From assembly GCF_021130785.1 (NCBI RefSeq), contig NC_060215.1, forward strand, positions 117,204,501-117,268,500: DNA of 64,000 bases, given 5' to 3'. Origin of the DNA: Homalodisca vitripennis. Lineage: Eukaryota > Arthropoda > Insecta > Hemiptera > Cicadellidae. The notes below the pieces were generated by a model. It did no database searches. It saw nothing but the letters and a program-made list of their open reading frames with translations, and was not told where the DNA came from. The position numbers and the translations under genes are program-made. Of the stretch, positions 46,790-57,088 are shown one piece after another; position 1 is the first letter of the stretch; every line of letters starts with the position of its first letter.

Positions 46790-47600
46790 ACTTCCGTAAC
46801 CTTAATTTGGAGTTCAACGCAACAAATGCTCTTTTACACCACTTGCCGGGCTACAGTCGAGTCTTGATCATAGGTGACTTTAACACAAACTTACTAAAAA
46901 AGACAGATTATAATATTAGGCAACTGATAACAATGTTCGACTCCACTAACATGACTATACTGCCACTAGGCCCGACACATCACACTGCCGAGTCAGACAT
47001 CCTTCTGGACCTTCTAGTTGTTATTGACCCCTCTGGCATAACGCATCTAGGGCAGCTTCCAATTCTAGCAGTTTCACGTCACGATCTTGTGTACTCAGTT
47101 ATCAAGGTAAAAGTTCCAAAGCCAAAAGTAAAATTTATTAAATACAGAGATTTAAAAAAATGGAAGAAGCCACTTTTATATATGATGTTTATTCGACCCC
47201 ATGGCAGAATCTACAGACATTGGAATCTGCCGATGATATGGTTGAAGCTTTTAACACCACCATTCTAGGGCTATACGATAAAAATGCACCGGTTGTTGCC
47301 AAACGCATAACAAAGCGGCGCCCAGTGCCTTGGATCACGTGCTTGATGGCTCAACGTGATTCCCTGTATATGAGAGCTCGACGAGCTCGTGACCCCGTTT
47401 TAATAGTTCAATATCGACAAATTAGGAATAGAGTTAAACAACATCTACAAAATTCCAGATTGAGATACACGCGTAAACTGTTTGAAAAGAAACAGTCATC
47501 TAGCGATTTGTGGCGCAATGTTAGGAAACTTGGTTTGGGCAAACATCGCGCTTCTCCTCTGATCCGATTACCCTTAATAAATGATCTTAATGACTTATAA
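46790..47600 (+). pseudogene. Endonuclease C-terminus and linker of the inner LINE
   Basis: The frame has SRVLIIGDFNTNLLKKTDYN (GDFN block) near 46858, then GPTHHTAESDILLDLLVV near 46970, and AVSRHDLVYSVIKVKVPKPK near 47070, equivalent to the SDH block with Asp shifted (SRHD). After a frameshift near 47160-47200 the linker continues as FNTTILGLYDKNAPVV and PVPWITCLMAQRDSLYMRAR to 47600. The frame is fused at its 5' end to RT codons of the host LINE (46648-46785), which is why a single open frame spans two unrelated proteins. Confidence 0.65.
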
Positions 47601-47619
47601 TTAATTGCTCTATATTTAT

Positions 47620-48560
47620 TGGTCCTCTGTGTTGTACGTTAATGACTTGAGCACGGTACTGGTATACTGCAAGTCCCACATGTATGCTGATGACCTCCAG
47701 ATACATGTCCACGTTAACATATACCAAATAGATGATGGCATTATGTCAGAGTTTTGTACCATGATCAAAACTCTGACATAAAAAATGTACTGGACGGGAC
47801 TAGTAAACATGGACTTAAACTAAACCACGAACAAACTAAACCAATTGTGATATATCACTGCCGCTCTCGATCTTTGATCGATTTTCCATCTGTACGTAAC
47901 GTTACTGTAAATGGAACTGTACTACCTTATTACGATAAAGTTAGGAACATATGACTGATGATAAATTGTACTCTTAGCTGGACTGAAGCAGTGACAGAGG
48001 CTTGAAAGAAAGTTTTTGCATCAATGCATTCACTTAAAAAACTGCAGAGGTTTTTGCAACTTCACGTAAAACTATTGTTGGTTAAAGTACTTATACGGCC
48101 TCATTTTTCTCACTGTAACAGTGTGATGAACGACATGACTGTGGATTTGGGTAAAAAACTCCAGAGAACCCAAAAGTATTGTATAAGATATTTAATTGAG
48201 CATATAAGGCTCTAATATATTAATGCAAAGATTTTGAAGTTGAATACCTCAGATCAATAAAAATCTTAACATTGGTCCATTTAAATTCTGGCTTTCCAAA
48301 TTATTTCTTAAACGATTTCCAATTTGTCTCTCAAAGTGGTATGGATAGAACTCGCTCTGGTTCGTCTGTGCTCCGCATGCCGTTGCACAGAACTGCTGTA
48401 TATGACAAGTCTTTTGTAGTAACGGCATGTCGTCTGTGGAATTCCCTTCCTCGTAGTATAACATCCTTAGAGAGTCGTCCTCGGTTCCTGTCGTCGTTGA
48501 GGGAGCACTATCTGGGGCGAATAGTTGGGGCGGGGTCGGTACAGGTCTCTTCGCTGTAGT
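47620..48560 (+). pseudogene. RT C-terminal half of the inner LINE
   Basis: The fragment starts with LYVNDLSTVLVYCKSHMYAD (YADD at 47683-47694), then HGLKLNHEQTKPIVIY. An inverted 16-bp repeat at 47741-47781 disturbs the frame between them. After a stop and shift near 47950, SMHSLKKLQRFLQLHVKLLL and IRPHFSHCNSVMND follow. The C-terminus at 48272-48559 has RTAVYDKSFVVTACRLWNSL and PRSI, the usual LWNSLP block. The finger/palm half up to PQGS is deleted between 47600 and 47620. Confidence 0.7.
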
Positions 48561-49019
48561 TGCACTCTCATGAGTAGAGTGGATAGTGTCTTTCTAATAT
48601 TCATTTTATACTAGTGCATGTTATTATTTTGCATGTGAGTATGTGTTTATAAATATGTTTATATACCTTTTTATCATTATACATTTTTTAAGTATATTTC
48701 TTAAATAAAGTTGTACTTTACGTTGTTCATATTGAAAATGTTTACAGTAAAATTAAAATATTTAATTTTATTATTATTTAAAATTAAGAATTTTTGTTCT
48801 AGCTTCTATATGAGGTTAAATGTAAGAAAGGAGCAAGAGGCCCTAATTTCACCTCAAACATAGAAACATTTTATTTTTTTATTTCAAAAAGCAAGGTATC
48901 AATAATATTCGCACATAAAACATCACCAACACTGAAAGACAGATAATAATCAATAATCAAATAATTCCTACCGTAAGCTCTATTAAGCTATCGGGTATGG
49001 TCATAGATAAGTTACATTT

Positions 49020-49335
49020 TAAAAATCATTCCAACAATTTGTTTCCAAAATGCTACAAATAGATTGGAATATTAAAGTCTATATTCTGTGGTTCAAAAGG
49101 TGTAACACCTGAAATAGCACTTACATATTATATAAAAGTTTAGTAAGAACCAATTAAATTATAGGTTTCCCTTGTATGGGCATGTTTGTAACAAGGGTCA
49201 AAAGCTTGACTTAATTCAAAATCAAGCATTAAGAATATCATTAGGTGCGTCCATTTAAAACTACACTTTTAATATTGCTCTACAAACTGAGGTTGGCATA
49301 CAATCTCTTAGTAGTAGAAGGAAGTTACAAATCAC
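49020..49335 (+). pseudogene. RT C-terminal part of the outer I-like LINE
   Basis: Combining frames, the plus strand reads KSIFCGSKGVTPEIAL, then LVRTNLNYRFPLYGHV and KLDLIQNQALRISLGAS, followed by LQTEVGIQSL. This is the lYks.vR..ldYg...y....l..Ld.iQN.ALRi.LGA segment typical of I-like RTs. It is the expected continuation of the palm part that stops at 46785. Confidence 0.6.
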
Positions 49336-49340
49336 AACTG

Positions 49341-49984
49341 AAGACAAAAATCAAATAAAATGAAAATTATTTACTCTCCAAAACACTAGCAAAAGTACGT
49401 TATTAATATATTTATTCATTTTAAAGATCTAACAAAAATTAAATATTTGGTTTTTAAAATATGATGTGCAAGATAAAGTTATATTTCTAATATCATTTTT
49501 CTGAGAAGTATTCGCAGTTGGGCTACAAAAACATGTGCGCGGGAACCAGCCACTACAAAAAAGCTACTTAGATGGAATTAAAGAAATTTTAGTATAACTT
49601 AAAAGAAATAAAGTAAAATAAAAACACAAAATAAAGTCTAAATCAATTTTTAATAAAAATGAAAATGAAATTAAAGTAAAAATTAATTTGGATGAAGTAA
49701 GTGAATGTAAATTATCGCAAAAAGGACAAAACTAGCAACTGTTGGAGACTATGACCTCGGACGGGCCTTGGTGCAACTCTTTCTTATCAGACTGACATGT
49801 TAACAGCTGCTTACAATATTCACCATTCCTTATCATCGAAGATTGTTATCTATATTGTATCACCATATTGGTGGCGCATGACCTTCCCCCAGAAGACACA
49901 TAACACATGCGCGTGTGCAGCGTGTATAGCCGCTTTTATGTTCCAAATCCAAATCTTATATTCCCAGGACATTATAAAGAAATG
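49341..49984. other. No gene recognised
   Basis: AT-rich up to about 49740. A slightly GC-richer stretch at 49740-49930 may belong to the 3' flank or 3' UTR of the following minus-strand LINE. No motif is seen. Confidence 0.35.
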
Positions 49985-50117
49985 AGTAGCAATAAACATA
50001 TTTTCTACAATTTTGATCAAGCACTACACATCAAGACCACAGTCAAACATACAGTATTTTCAGTCGTACCACATTCATTCATGCCAATTTGCCCATTATC
50101 CAACGCCGCGCCGGTTG

Positions 50118-50464
50118 TCAGTCTTCCAATTGTGCGGTCACCCAGTCGAATGCTATAAACTCGTCAGCACTATAAAATGCTTGAGACGCTAGAAAGCGTT
50201 TTAAACAAGTTTTTAACGCCTTAAGCGTTGGGGAATTTTTTAATTGAATTTGGCAATTTGTTGATGAACGAACTCCTGCTTGTGCGGGCAAGAAATACCC
50301 CGTCCTGTGACTTCCACTTCGGTAGATATCTCTGTCTATTGTCTCATACGAATTTATGTCTCGGCCACTTGCCATAGCGCATTTAGACATATAAAACAAG
50401 ATTGTCTCCAAAATGTAGAGACACGGCATAATCAACAATTGCAGTTTTTTTAAAAGATTCCTTG
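50118..50464 (-). pseudogene. C-terminal tail of family A RT (distal piece)
   Basis: The reading MPCLYILETILFYMSKCAMA is followed by a GRDINSYETIDRD segment and SQAFYSADEFIAFDWV. It matches the tail of the family A copy at 13.9-14.2 kb ([20 protein letters not shown] and NAFYSVDEFLAF). This tail is continuous with the RT at 53.7 kb once the DNA element is taken out. Confidence 0.75.
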
Positions 50465-50472
50465 CATGTTTC
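50465..50472. repeat. 8-bp target duplication, left (CATGTTTC)
   Basis: CATGTTTC immediately precedes the CAGTAGCG end of the DNA element and is repeated at 53679-53686. In the family A LINE, only one copy of these bases is needed to restore the protein reading across the site, which supports a true target duplication. Confidence 0.9.
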
Positions 50473-50879
50473 CAGTAGCGTAGCCAGAAATTTCGTTGGG
50501 GGGGGGGTCCGAAACTGGGGGATCCGTGGGACGTTTTGTGTGTTATTTGCCAATGAATTCAGTGGTAAAAGGTAAATACCAAAAATATGGAGCTTTAGTA
50601 ACTACGCCTTATAGAAAGTGGAAAGAAGTAATAGGCAAATTAAACTCTCACAGCAACTCTAGTACCACAAATTTTCTTGTATAGCTACAGAAACTTTACG
50701 AAGTTCGATTCTGGCCGAGTAGAAGGCACCAAAGTGATGTTGGATTCACTGGATAAGATATAAAAAGATCAAAACAGAGCTTCACTCAAGCGTATAATTG
50801 ACTCAACTATATTCTGTGGAGAAAATGAAATACTCCTTCAGGGACATTGGGCCACTGATGACGGCCGAAAACCCTTTAG

Positions 50880-51720
50880 AAAAGAAGGGCGATTTTCGAG
50901 CGTTGCTCGGGTACAGATCAAACTAACGGTCGGAAAATGCACCGGAAAAACTCTACTGATTAGAAGTTCGGCCACTTTGGATTTCACTGATTGGGGTATT
51001 TATGAATGAGTTATAATGACGATTTTTTGTATCATTACACTGTAGACGAGTATATAATTATCGGAAAAATCACTTTAGGTCGGAAATAAAATACACCTGA
51101 AGAACTTCAACTATTTCGGACTTCGGTTATTGAGGTAAACGTGGTATTTTTTTATTGAGTTAGGACGACGATTTTTTGTTATTATTAAACTGTACTCGAC
51201 TACCTATATAATTATCGAGAAAAAATCACTTGCGGTCGGTAAATACCAAAGAAAAGCTCTCTACTGATTCGTTTTGACGATTTTGGATTTCACTGGTTGA
51301 GTGGTTGAGGTAAAAGTAGTACTTATAATTATGTTAGGACATTTAATTTAGAGATTAATTCAACGCCGACTAAAAAATATATATTTATCGAGAAAAAAAC
51401 AAAAATAATCACTTCCGATCGGAATATACTAAGGAAAATGGAATAATACCTCAGTCAGTGAAATCCAAAGTAGTCGGAACTTCTTATCAGTAGAGTTTTT
51501 CCGGTGTATTATCTGACCGGAAGCGATTTTTTCAATTTTTATTTGATAATTATATAGATATTAGTCGGCGTTCAATTGATACCTAAAATCAATGTTCTAA
51601 CATAATTCTAAGTACCACTTTTATCTCAACAACTCAACCAGTGAAACCCAAAATCGTCAAAATCTGAATCAGTAGAGCTTTTCCTCGGTATATTCCGACC
51701 GGAGGTAATAATAATACTTT
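50880..51720. repeat. Head-to-head subterminal repeat units, left block
   Basis: Units of about 155-200 bases share AATCACTTNCGGTCGG, then AAACTCTACTGATT and TTTGGATTTCACTG, then TTATNNTTAGGACG-like words. Three lie in plus orientation (about 50920-51420), followed by two inverted units (about 51420-51720, with TCAGTAGAGTTTTTCCGG and TGACCGGAAGCGATTTTT). Together they form a long imperfect palindrome inside the hAT-like element. Confidence 0.75.
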
Positions 51721-51919
51721 TTATTGTGTCAACAATAATAAAAACTGCATACAATCGTCAAATTAAATTATTTAGAAATATGTATATCTATTTTAAATTG
51801 CCCCCATTCATACCCGTTCATACACAGTCCACACTCATTCCTAAGACTGATACATACTTACAGCCATACGTTTTAAAATCTTCTAAATTTTACCACCAGA
51901 AATAGAGGATGATCGAATT

Positions 51920-52866
51920 ACTTTAAATTTCATCCCAGCGGCTCATCTTAAACTCTTCCACTGAATAAAACACCCTCGACACCAAAAAGTGTCTTAATCG
52001 AGCTTTAAATTTTGTTGGTTCATTCAAATTTTTGATTTCATCAGGGAGCTTGTTGATCAGCTTAACACCAACCTCGGATGGCAAACGTTTAAATGCGGCT
52101 GTTACTGTGCGGATGTAACCGAAGGTTGTCCCTGCCTCTTGTCCCGTATTGATATACGTCCCTGCTCCGGACGAACTCGCACTTAAATCGGCAGAACAGG
52201 GCGACATCGAGGATGTAGAGACAGGGCAAAGTTAGCAATCCAAGCTCCCTAAAGGCATCTCTGCATGAATTTCGGGATTTCAATTTTGAAATGATGCGGA
52301 CAGCTTTCTTTTGACTTCTAAATACTCGCTCAAATTTGTATGTAGAACAGCTGCCCCATAGCCTCAACTCGTACATTAGATGGGGGTGTACAGGGCCGAA
52401 GTAGGCCATTTTTAGTACATCCCGGGAGCAAAATTTTGAAAGGTTCCGTAGAGCATAAATGCCTGAAGAAACCGTTGAGCAGGTACTTTCAATGTGATTG
52501 TCTCAAGTCAGACTTCGAATAAGGTACATTCCGAGGAACTTGGTGGAATCAGTTTCCTCTATGAGGACATCGTCCGCCATCACAGCAGCGCGATCCTCAA
52601 TCTCTCTTTGCCGCAAACAGAAATTTAGTGCATTTGATTTGGAGTTGTTGGTCCTCAGATTTAATTTAGAAAAAAACTGAATACATGAATTCAGTTCTAA
52701 AAAGGCAATGGTTTCTAATTCATGTTTTGTTGGAGCTTTAATGCAGAGCGTTGTATCGTCAACATACTGGACCATTTTCCCTCTCAGGAGCGATGAGTTC
52801 CGCCTGCTGATGTACACAAGGAACAAGACTGGTCCAAGTATAGATCCCTGTGGGACTCCATAGGAA
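51920..52866 (-). pseudogene. LINE RT fragment inside the hAT-like element
   Basis: A minus-strand RT fragment starts at YGVPQG (about 52860) and contains VQYVDDTTLCIKAP near 52770, where the catalytic YADD is YVDD; it also contains DSTKFLGMYLIRSL near 52515. It continues with HLMYELRLWGSC near 52385, AVRIISKLKSRNSCRDAFRE near 52290 and VFYSVEEFKMSRW near 51960. It is related to family A but clearly more diverged. It is 5' truncated at the PQG motif and interrupts the repeat units of the DNA element, so it inserted there or was carried along. Confidence 0.75.
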
Positions 52867-52879
52867 GAAAGTCGTTAAT

Positions 52880-53325
52880 TTAAAATGATTTAATTGTTTT
52901 TTTTCTCGATAATTATATATGTATTAGTTGGCGTTGAATTCATACCTAAAATCACCGTCCTAACATAATCCTAAGTACCACTTTTACCTCAACCACTCAA
53001 CCAATGAAATCCAAAATCGGCAAAACTTGAATCTGTAGAGAGCTTTTCTTCGGTATTTACCGACCGGAAGTGATTTTTTTCTCAATAATTAAATAGGTAT
53101 GGTGTACAGTTTAATGATAACAAAAATCGTCGCCTAACTCAATCGAAAACCCCACGTTTACCTCAATCATTGAACTCCAAATTAGTTGAAGTTCTAATCA
53201 GTAGAGTTTTTCAAGAGTATTTTCCGACCGAAAGTGATTTTTTCGATAATTATATACACGTTTACAGTTTAATGACACCTAAAATCAACGTCTTAACTTA
53301 ATTTTATGTAGTCACTTTACGTCCC
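52880..53325. repeat. Subterminal repeat units, right block
   Basis: At least two to three further units lie in the inverted orientation, with CGACCGGAAGTGATTTTTTT near 53060 and TTCCGACCGAAAGTGATTTT near 53222. They carry TCNGTAGAGNTTTTC and TACCTCAAYCAYTSAA words, so the two repeat blocks face each other across the element. Confidence 0.7.
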
Positions 53326-53678
53326 CACGACGAATTTGAACGTAGTGGTCGCTAATTTAAACTGTTCGCCGTGTTACGGTTCAGGTTACTTTGCGACGTC
53401 ACGTGACCGCGCCCTATAGAAATACCGTGATTACACTACACTATCCGAAAGACCGACCCCAAAAGTATCGTTTGATACTTTATGATTTAAACGAAAGGAC
53501 AATTATATTTTTAACATCGGTCACTTCAATCAGTGAAATCAATCAATTTAATGTTTGTAGACAAGAGTAATGATAACTATCCTTTTTTCTCCTGCTCCAT
53601 GCTTTATTTTTTAATATGTCTTAAAATTTCGGGGGGGGGGCTCCGGACCCCCTGGACCCCCCCTTCGCTACGCCACTG

Positions 53679-53686
53679 CATGTTTC
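53679..53686. repeat. 8-bp target duplication, right (CATGTTTC)
   Basis: Exact repeat of 50465-50472, directly after the CGCCACTG end of the DNA element. Confidence 0.9.
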
Positions 53687-55320
53687 CCTGAACCTTAACT
53701 GTGCGATTATACGAATCGCTTGCTTCTGGAGCTGGTGGAATCTCTGAAGAGCTGGTGGTTTGCGCTGGCTCCCCACAGCACCGAAACGTAGGTGAGGTGG
53801 GGGTAGATCAAGCCATAATACGCCGTCATCAGTACCTGAGTGGGACAGTAGTTGGCTAAAGACCTCAAAATATAAATGCCCGAGGACAGTTTTGAACAAA
53901 CATGATCAATGTTATAGTTCCAAGTTGTCCTCGATCCAGGATTATTCCGAGGAATTTTGAACAACTTCATCTAAAAAGAGTCATCTATAGAACGGCTGGC
54001 CCGTCATTGGAGTTTCTTGATCGCAATGCAAAAGACATTAAATTTGGTTTTGAAGGATTCGCTACGAGATTTAAGCTATTGAAGTGCTGGATACAATTGT
54101 TGGTGACGACAAAAATGTGCTGTTCCAGAATATGTTTCTGAACAATGTGCAGTGCCGTGTCATCAGCATACTGCACAGGTCTTCCATGTAGTAGTGATGA
54201 CCCCATGTCATTGAAATAGACAAGGAAAAAATCGGACTGAGTACTGATCTCTGAGGTACACCATTACTCAGCTGAAACTGTTCATAGAATTTGTTTGATA
54301 TTTGGGAAATGTGTATCAGTGGCTTAAAATGATCCAACCCATTAATCATAGTCGAACGCATTAGATAAGTCGAGAAGCACACTTGGTTTCGATTTTTTAA
54401 CCCCACTACAACCATTTCGACAAGGCTCACCACGGTGTCTATGGTCGATTTTCCCTTCCTAAAATCAAATTGCTCTTCAGAAAGCGGGTTATGATTGTTC
54501 AGAAACTGAAGCATTCTAGTTAAAAAGTTTTAACTAAGATTCTAGTTCCTAAATGTTGCTTAATGCAGGCAGAATTGAGACAGGCGTATAGTTATTGATT
54601 GAACAGGAATCGCCCTTTTTATAAAGTGGTGTAATTTTCGCGATTTTAAGGAGCGGAGGAAAAACTCCCTTTTGAAATGAATTATTGTCTAATTGGCATA
54701 ATGAGTTCACTATATGCTTTGAGCATATTTTAATGAGACACAAACATTAAATTAATTTCGTTTGAATTAAAGCTGGAATCTGTTGAATAATTCTTACGAA
54801 CTCTTCCTCAACCACCGGAGCTAATGTCAATTTCACTGGGCTCTGTGTCCGCGTAGGGTTTACTTGAAGAGGAGATGGACAAGGACCTTGCTCACAAGCA
54901 ACAGACGCGAAAATCTGTTAAACTCGTTCTCATAATATACAAGCCTATCCTCTATTTTGATTTTTATTTGTGTCCGTGATTCATTTTATTGTGTATGATG
55001 CCCCAAACGGGTTTAGAAACATTTTTGACGAGATGATGGATCTAGAGACATCATATGCTTTCGCAACTTCGATCACTTTTCTGTACATTCTTTTGTAATT
55101 TTGAAAAACAAAATTTGAGTTCTTCCTTTAAAGTAGTTTTTTGAATTTTGGAGAAAAACTTCAGTTTTTCTCTGGAAATTAATATTTCATTTGTGATCCA
55201 TTTTTTGGTTGCCTTTTTGGAGCAAATTTTGATTGTTTTAGTAGGAGAGCATAAATTAAATGGTAATTAAAATTTTCTGAGAAACATTTAAAGTGCTGCT
55301 CTACAGACTGTGGTAGATTT
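53687..55320 (-). pseudogene. Linker and RT of the split family A copy
   Basis: From 55320 downward the minus strand has the linker (LPQSVEQHFKCFSENF, then SREKLKFFSKI near 55160). RT pieces follow: TPLYKKGDSCSINNY near 54600 (NYRP is NYTP), PLSEEQFDFRKGKSTIDTVV near 54460, LSNGVPQRSVLSPIFSL near 54255 (PQGS is PQRS), a VQYADDTALHIV box near 54165 with both Asp residues kept, and a thumb and tail at 53970-53700. Several frameshifts separate them. It is inactive. Confidence 0.75.
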
Positions 55321-56048
55321 ACATCGAGGGAGACAGTCACGTTCGTCATCTCGCCGGCTTAGTTGAACAACGTGTGAACCCGGCGACGAGGGTGAGTGGC
55401 ACCTGCAGGCCGGGGGCCGGGCTTCTGACGGTAACTTCTGGTGATCTGCCTCCGCCTGGGAGCTGCTGCTTTCTGTTTGCTGGAACAAACGATGTCGCTG
55501 CTGACGAGTCCGACAACATCCTCGAACATCTCGAGCGACAATTAACTGCTCGTCTCAGCTCGTCGGCCGTTATCGTTTCCACGGTTCCACACCGGCATGA
55601 TCTCCCTGAAGACCACCCCGTGAACCAGCGAATTGACTTGGTCAACTTTTACATCGAGGAGCTGTCTATTCGACATGAGGGGGTGGAGCTCCTAAACTTC
55701 AATTTGATTGGAAGACGGTGGTTCACTCGCCACGGAATGCACTTGCGGCTGCCTGGCAAGCGGCTGTTGGCTGATTTGGTGTTGGAGAGTCTCCATCGCT
55801 GTGCTCGGTCATCTGCCGCGCGTCTCCCGACCTCGCCTGCTACCGCCGCCCCTGCCTGTGCGTCTCATTCCTCTCCGCCGTGCCTTCCTGCTGCTGCCCT
55901 GGACAGTGCATCGTCTACGCAGCCTCCTCTCACTGCACCGGGGCCACACCCTGTCGGTGCCTACTCCGAGACCGCCGCTCAGAAGCTTACCACCAATGGC
56001 ATAGGCCAAAAAAACTATTGTTTACTGACAGAGGTGAAAGTAGGATAG
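55320..56048 (+). CDS. Family A ORF1 fragment with SGNH-hydrolase motifs
   Basis: An open frame from a stop at 55314 to TAG at 56046-56048 has IEGDSHVRHLAGLVEQRV (GDS block I with Ser at 55335-55337), CCFLFAGTNDVAADES (GxND block III at 55482-55493), a VIVSTVPHRHDLPEDHPVN stretch, and FTRHGMHLRLPGKRLL (block V at 55722-55769). In block V the catalytic His is kept, but the usual Asp three residues earlier is not present. The domain is followed by an Ala/Pro/Ser-rich tail. CR1-like LINEs are known to carry esterase domains of this kind in ORF1. There is no ATG before GDSH, so the N-terminus is missing. The frame overlaps the next one by about 170 bases. Confidence 0.75.
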   Translation, partial: YIEGDSHVRHLAGLVEQRVNPATRVSGTCRPGAGLLTVTSGDLPPPGSCCFLFAGTNDVAADESDNILEHLERQLTARLSSSAVIVSTVPHRHDLPEDHPVNQRIDLVNFYIEELSIRHEGVELLNFNLIGRRWFTRHGMHLRLPGKRLLADLVLESLHRCARSSAARLPTSPATAAPACASHSSPPCLPAAALDSASSTQPPLTAPGPHPVGAYSETAAQKLTTNGIGQKNYCLLTEVKVG

Positions 56049-57088
56049 GGGCACCAGAATACGGTTTAAATTCAGTCAGTCAAAATTCCAAATCAACAAC
56101 ATCAAAATTTTCAAAATTCAAAAACGAAACTTTTAAACTGATTCATCTTAATGCTCAAATTGCTACCAACAAGGTTGATGAGCTGGCACTCTTTTGTGAA
56201 GAACTTGCGCCAGATATATTTATAATCTCGGAGAATGGCTTCACTAAAGAAAACATAAAATTTTTCAAAATCAACAACTTTGAATTGGCCGGTTCTTTTT
56301 GCCGAAACACGTCCAAAGGGGGTGGTGTAGCAATCTTTACCAGACGTTCAATTACTTTTCAACCGATCAAAGTCGGTTACAGCTGTGAACTGACCTTTGA
56401 GGTTGAAGGAATAAAAATAAAAACAAATCAGTTCGGGAAAATCTTGGTCTTTGGGTTGTACCGGTCACCCAATGGTTGTGTTGATGTTTTTTTTTTTTTT
56501 GAAAAACTTGAAATTCTTTTAAATTTCTTCAACACATCTCAAACAAAATTCTTTATTTTGGGGGACTTTAACATAAACGTGCTAGATCATACCCACCCCC
56601 TTACCCAGCGGTTCCGCGATTTATTGACTTCATTTGGCTTGATCTGGTCAGTGAACTCCCCAACTCGTGTATCTGGCACGACGAGTACAGCCATCGACAA
56701 CGTTGTCACTAACATTTCACAAGTCAGAGTTTCCGTGCTTGATGCCGCCATCTCGGACCACCGCGCTCAGGTGGTCGAGGTCATTGGGTGTTCCCCGGAT
56801 GTAGAGGGCCAGGCTCCAAAAATTCTAAGAGTAACTCGACAGCAGAACATTGAACAGCTCAGGAGTTTTCTGGGGGGTGAATCCTGGATATTTCTGGATC
56901 ATTTCCGTGATGCGAATGGGATGTTCAATGCGTTTAACGAACGTTTCTTATTTTATCTGAACAGTTCATGCCCTTTCAAAAAATCAAAAAGGTTTCAAAA
57001 TTTCAAAAAAACTTCATGGATTACTCCAGGTATTCAGATATCCAGAGAAAAAAATCAAGTTCTATCACTCTATCTACATATGCACTGA
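55880..57088 (+). CDS. Family A APE-like endonuclease frame
   Basis: A frame of about 400 codons. The first 80 codons overlap ORF1 and are probably not part of the protein. The endonuclease starts at FKLIHLNAQIATNKVDELAL (about 56130), then IISENGFTKENIKFF (catalytic Glu), KGGGVAIF, VFGLYRSPNG, FFILGDFNINVLDHTHP (56545-56595), SGTTSTAIDNVVTN and DAAISDHRAQVVEV (56739-56780). All recognised catalytic blocks are intact. A run of T at 56488-56501 codes for FFFFF and is a likely slippage site. The frame ends at 57088 through a small shift. It would nick the insertion target. Confidence 0.85.
   Translation: MPSCCCPGQCIVYAASSHCTGATPCRCLLRDRRSEAYHQWHRPKKLLFTDRGESRIGAPEYGLNSVSQNSKSTTSKFSKFKNETFKLIHLNAQIATNKVDELALFCEELAPDIFIISENGFTKENIKFFKINNFELAGSFCRNTSKGGGVAIFTRRSITFQPIKVGYSCELTFEVEGIKIKTNQFGKILVFGLYRSPNGCVDVFFFFEKLEILLNFFNTSQTKFFILGDFNINVLDHTHPLTQRFRDLLTSFGLIWSVNSPTRVSGTTSTAIDNVVTNISQVRVSVLDAAISDHRAQVVEVIGCSPDVEGQAPKILRVTRQQNIEQLRSFLGGESWIFLDHFRDANGMFNAFNERFLFYLNSSCPFKKSKRFQNFKKTSWITPGIQISREKNQVLSLYLHMH

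Larger units (their letters stand above)
46790..48725 (+). mobile_element. LINE inserted into the I-like LINE
   Basis: This copy begins inside an endonuclease domain, passes through the linker, lacks the first half of the RT, and resumes before the YADD box, running to a C-terminal WNSLPRS block and an AATAAA signal at 48704-48709. It is therefore 5' truncated and internally deleted. Target duplications were not recognised. It is younger than the I-like LINE it interrupts. Confidence 0.6.
46030..49340 (+). mobile_element. I-like LINE relic interrupted by another LINE
   Basis: RT fragments on the plus strand flank a second LINE. The N-terminal and palm parts are at 46035-46785, and the thumb/C-terminal part at 49020-49335. 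The two halves are collinear parts of one protein, and the interruption (46790-48725) falls just after the catalytic box. No endonuclease of this older element was identified. Stops and frameshifts are frequent. Confidence 0.55.
50473..53678. mobile_element. hAT-like non-autonomous DNA element, 3,206 bp
   Basis: The left end reads CAGTAGCGTAGCCAGAAATT followed by a G run and GTCC. The right end, read inward, starts CAGTGGCGTAGCGAAGGGGG and also leads into GTCC and a GAAATTT motif. The same 8 bases, CATGTTTC, lie directly outside both ends. An 8-bp target duplication with a CAG-starting inverted repeat is characteristic of the hAT superfamily; P elements also make 8-bp duplications, so the assignment is inference. 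No transposase frame exists inside. The interior consists of head-to-head repeat units and a captured or inserted LINE fragment. Confidence 0.8.
49985..55320 (-). mobile_element. Family A LINE copy split by a hAT-like element
   Basis: On the minus strand this copy starts in the endonuclease-RT linker at 55320 and runs through the RT to 53687. It is interrupted by a 3.2 kb DNA element and resumes at 50472 with the C-terminal tail. The two sides join exactly in sense: LRFRET precedes the insertion and the SLxxLQLL.. tail follows it. It has no endonuclease or ORF1, so it is 5' truncated, and its 5' end abuts another family A copy in head-to-head orientation. The 3' end near 49985 is approximate. 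Confidence 0.75.
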
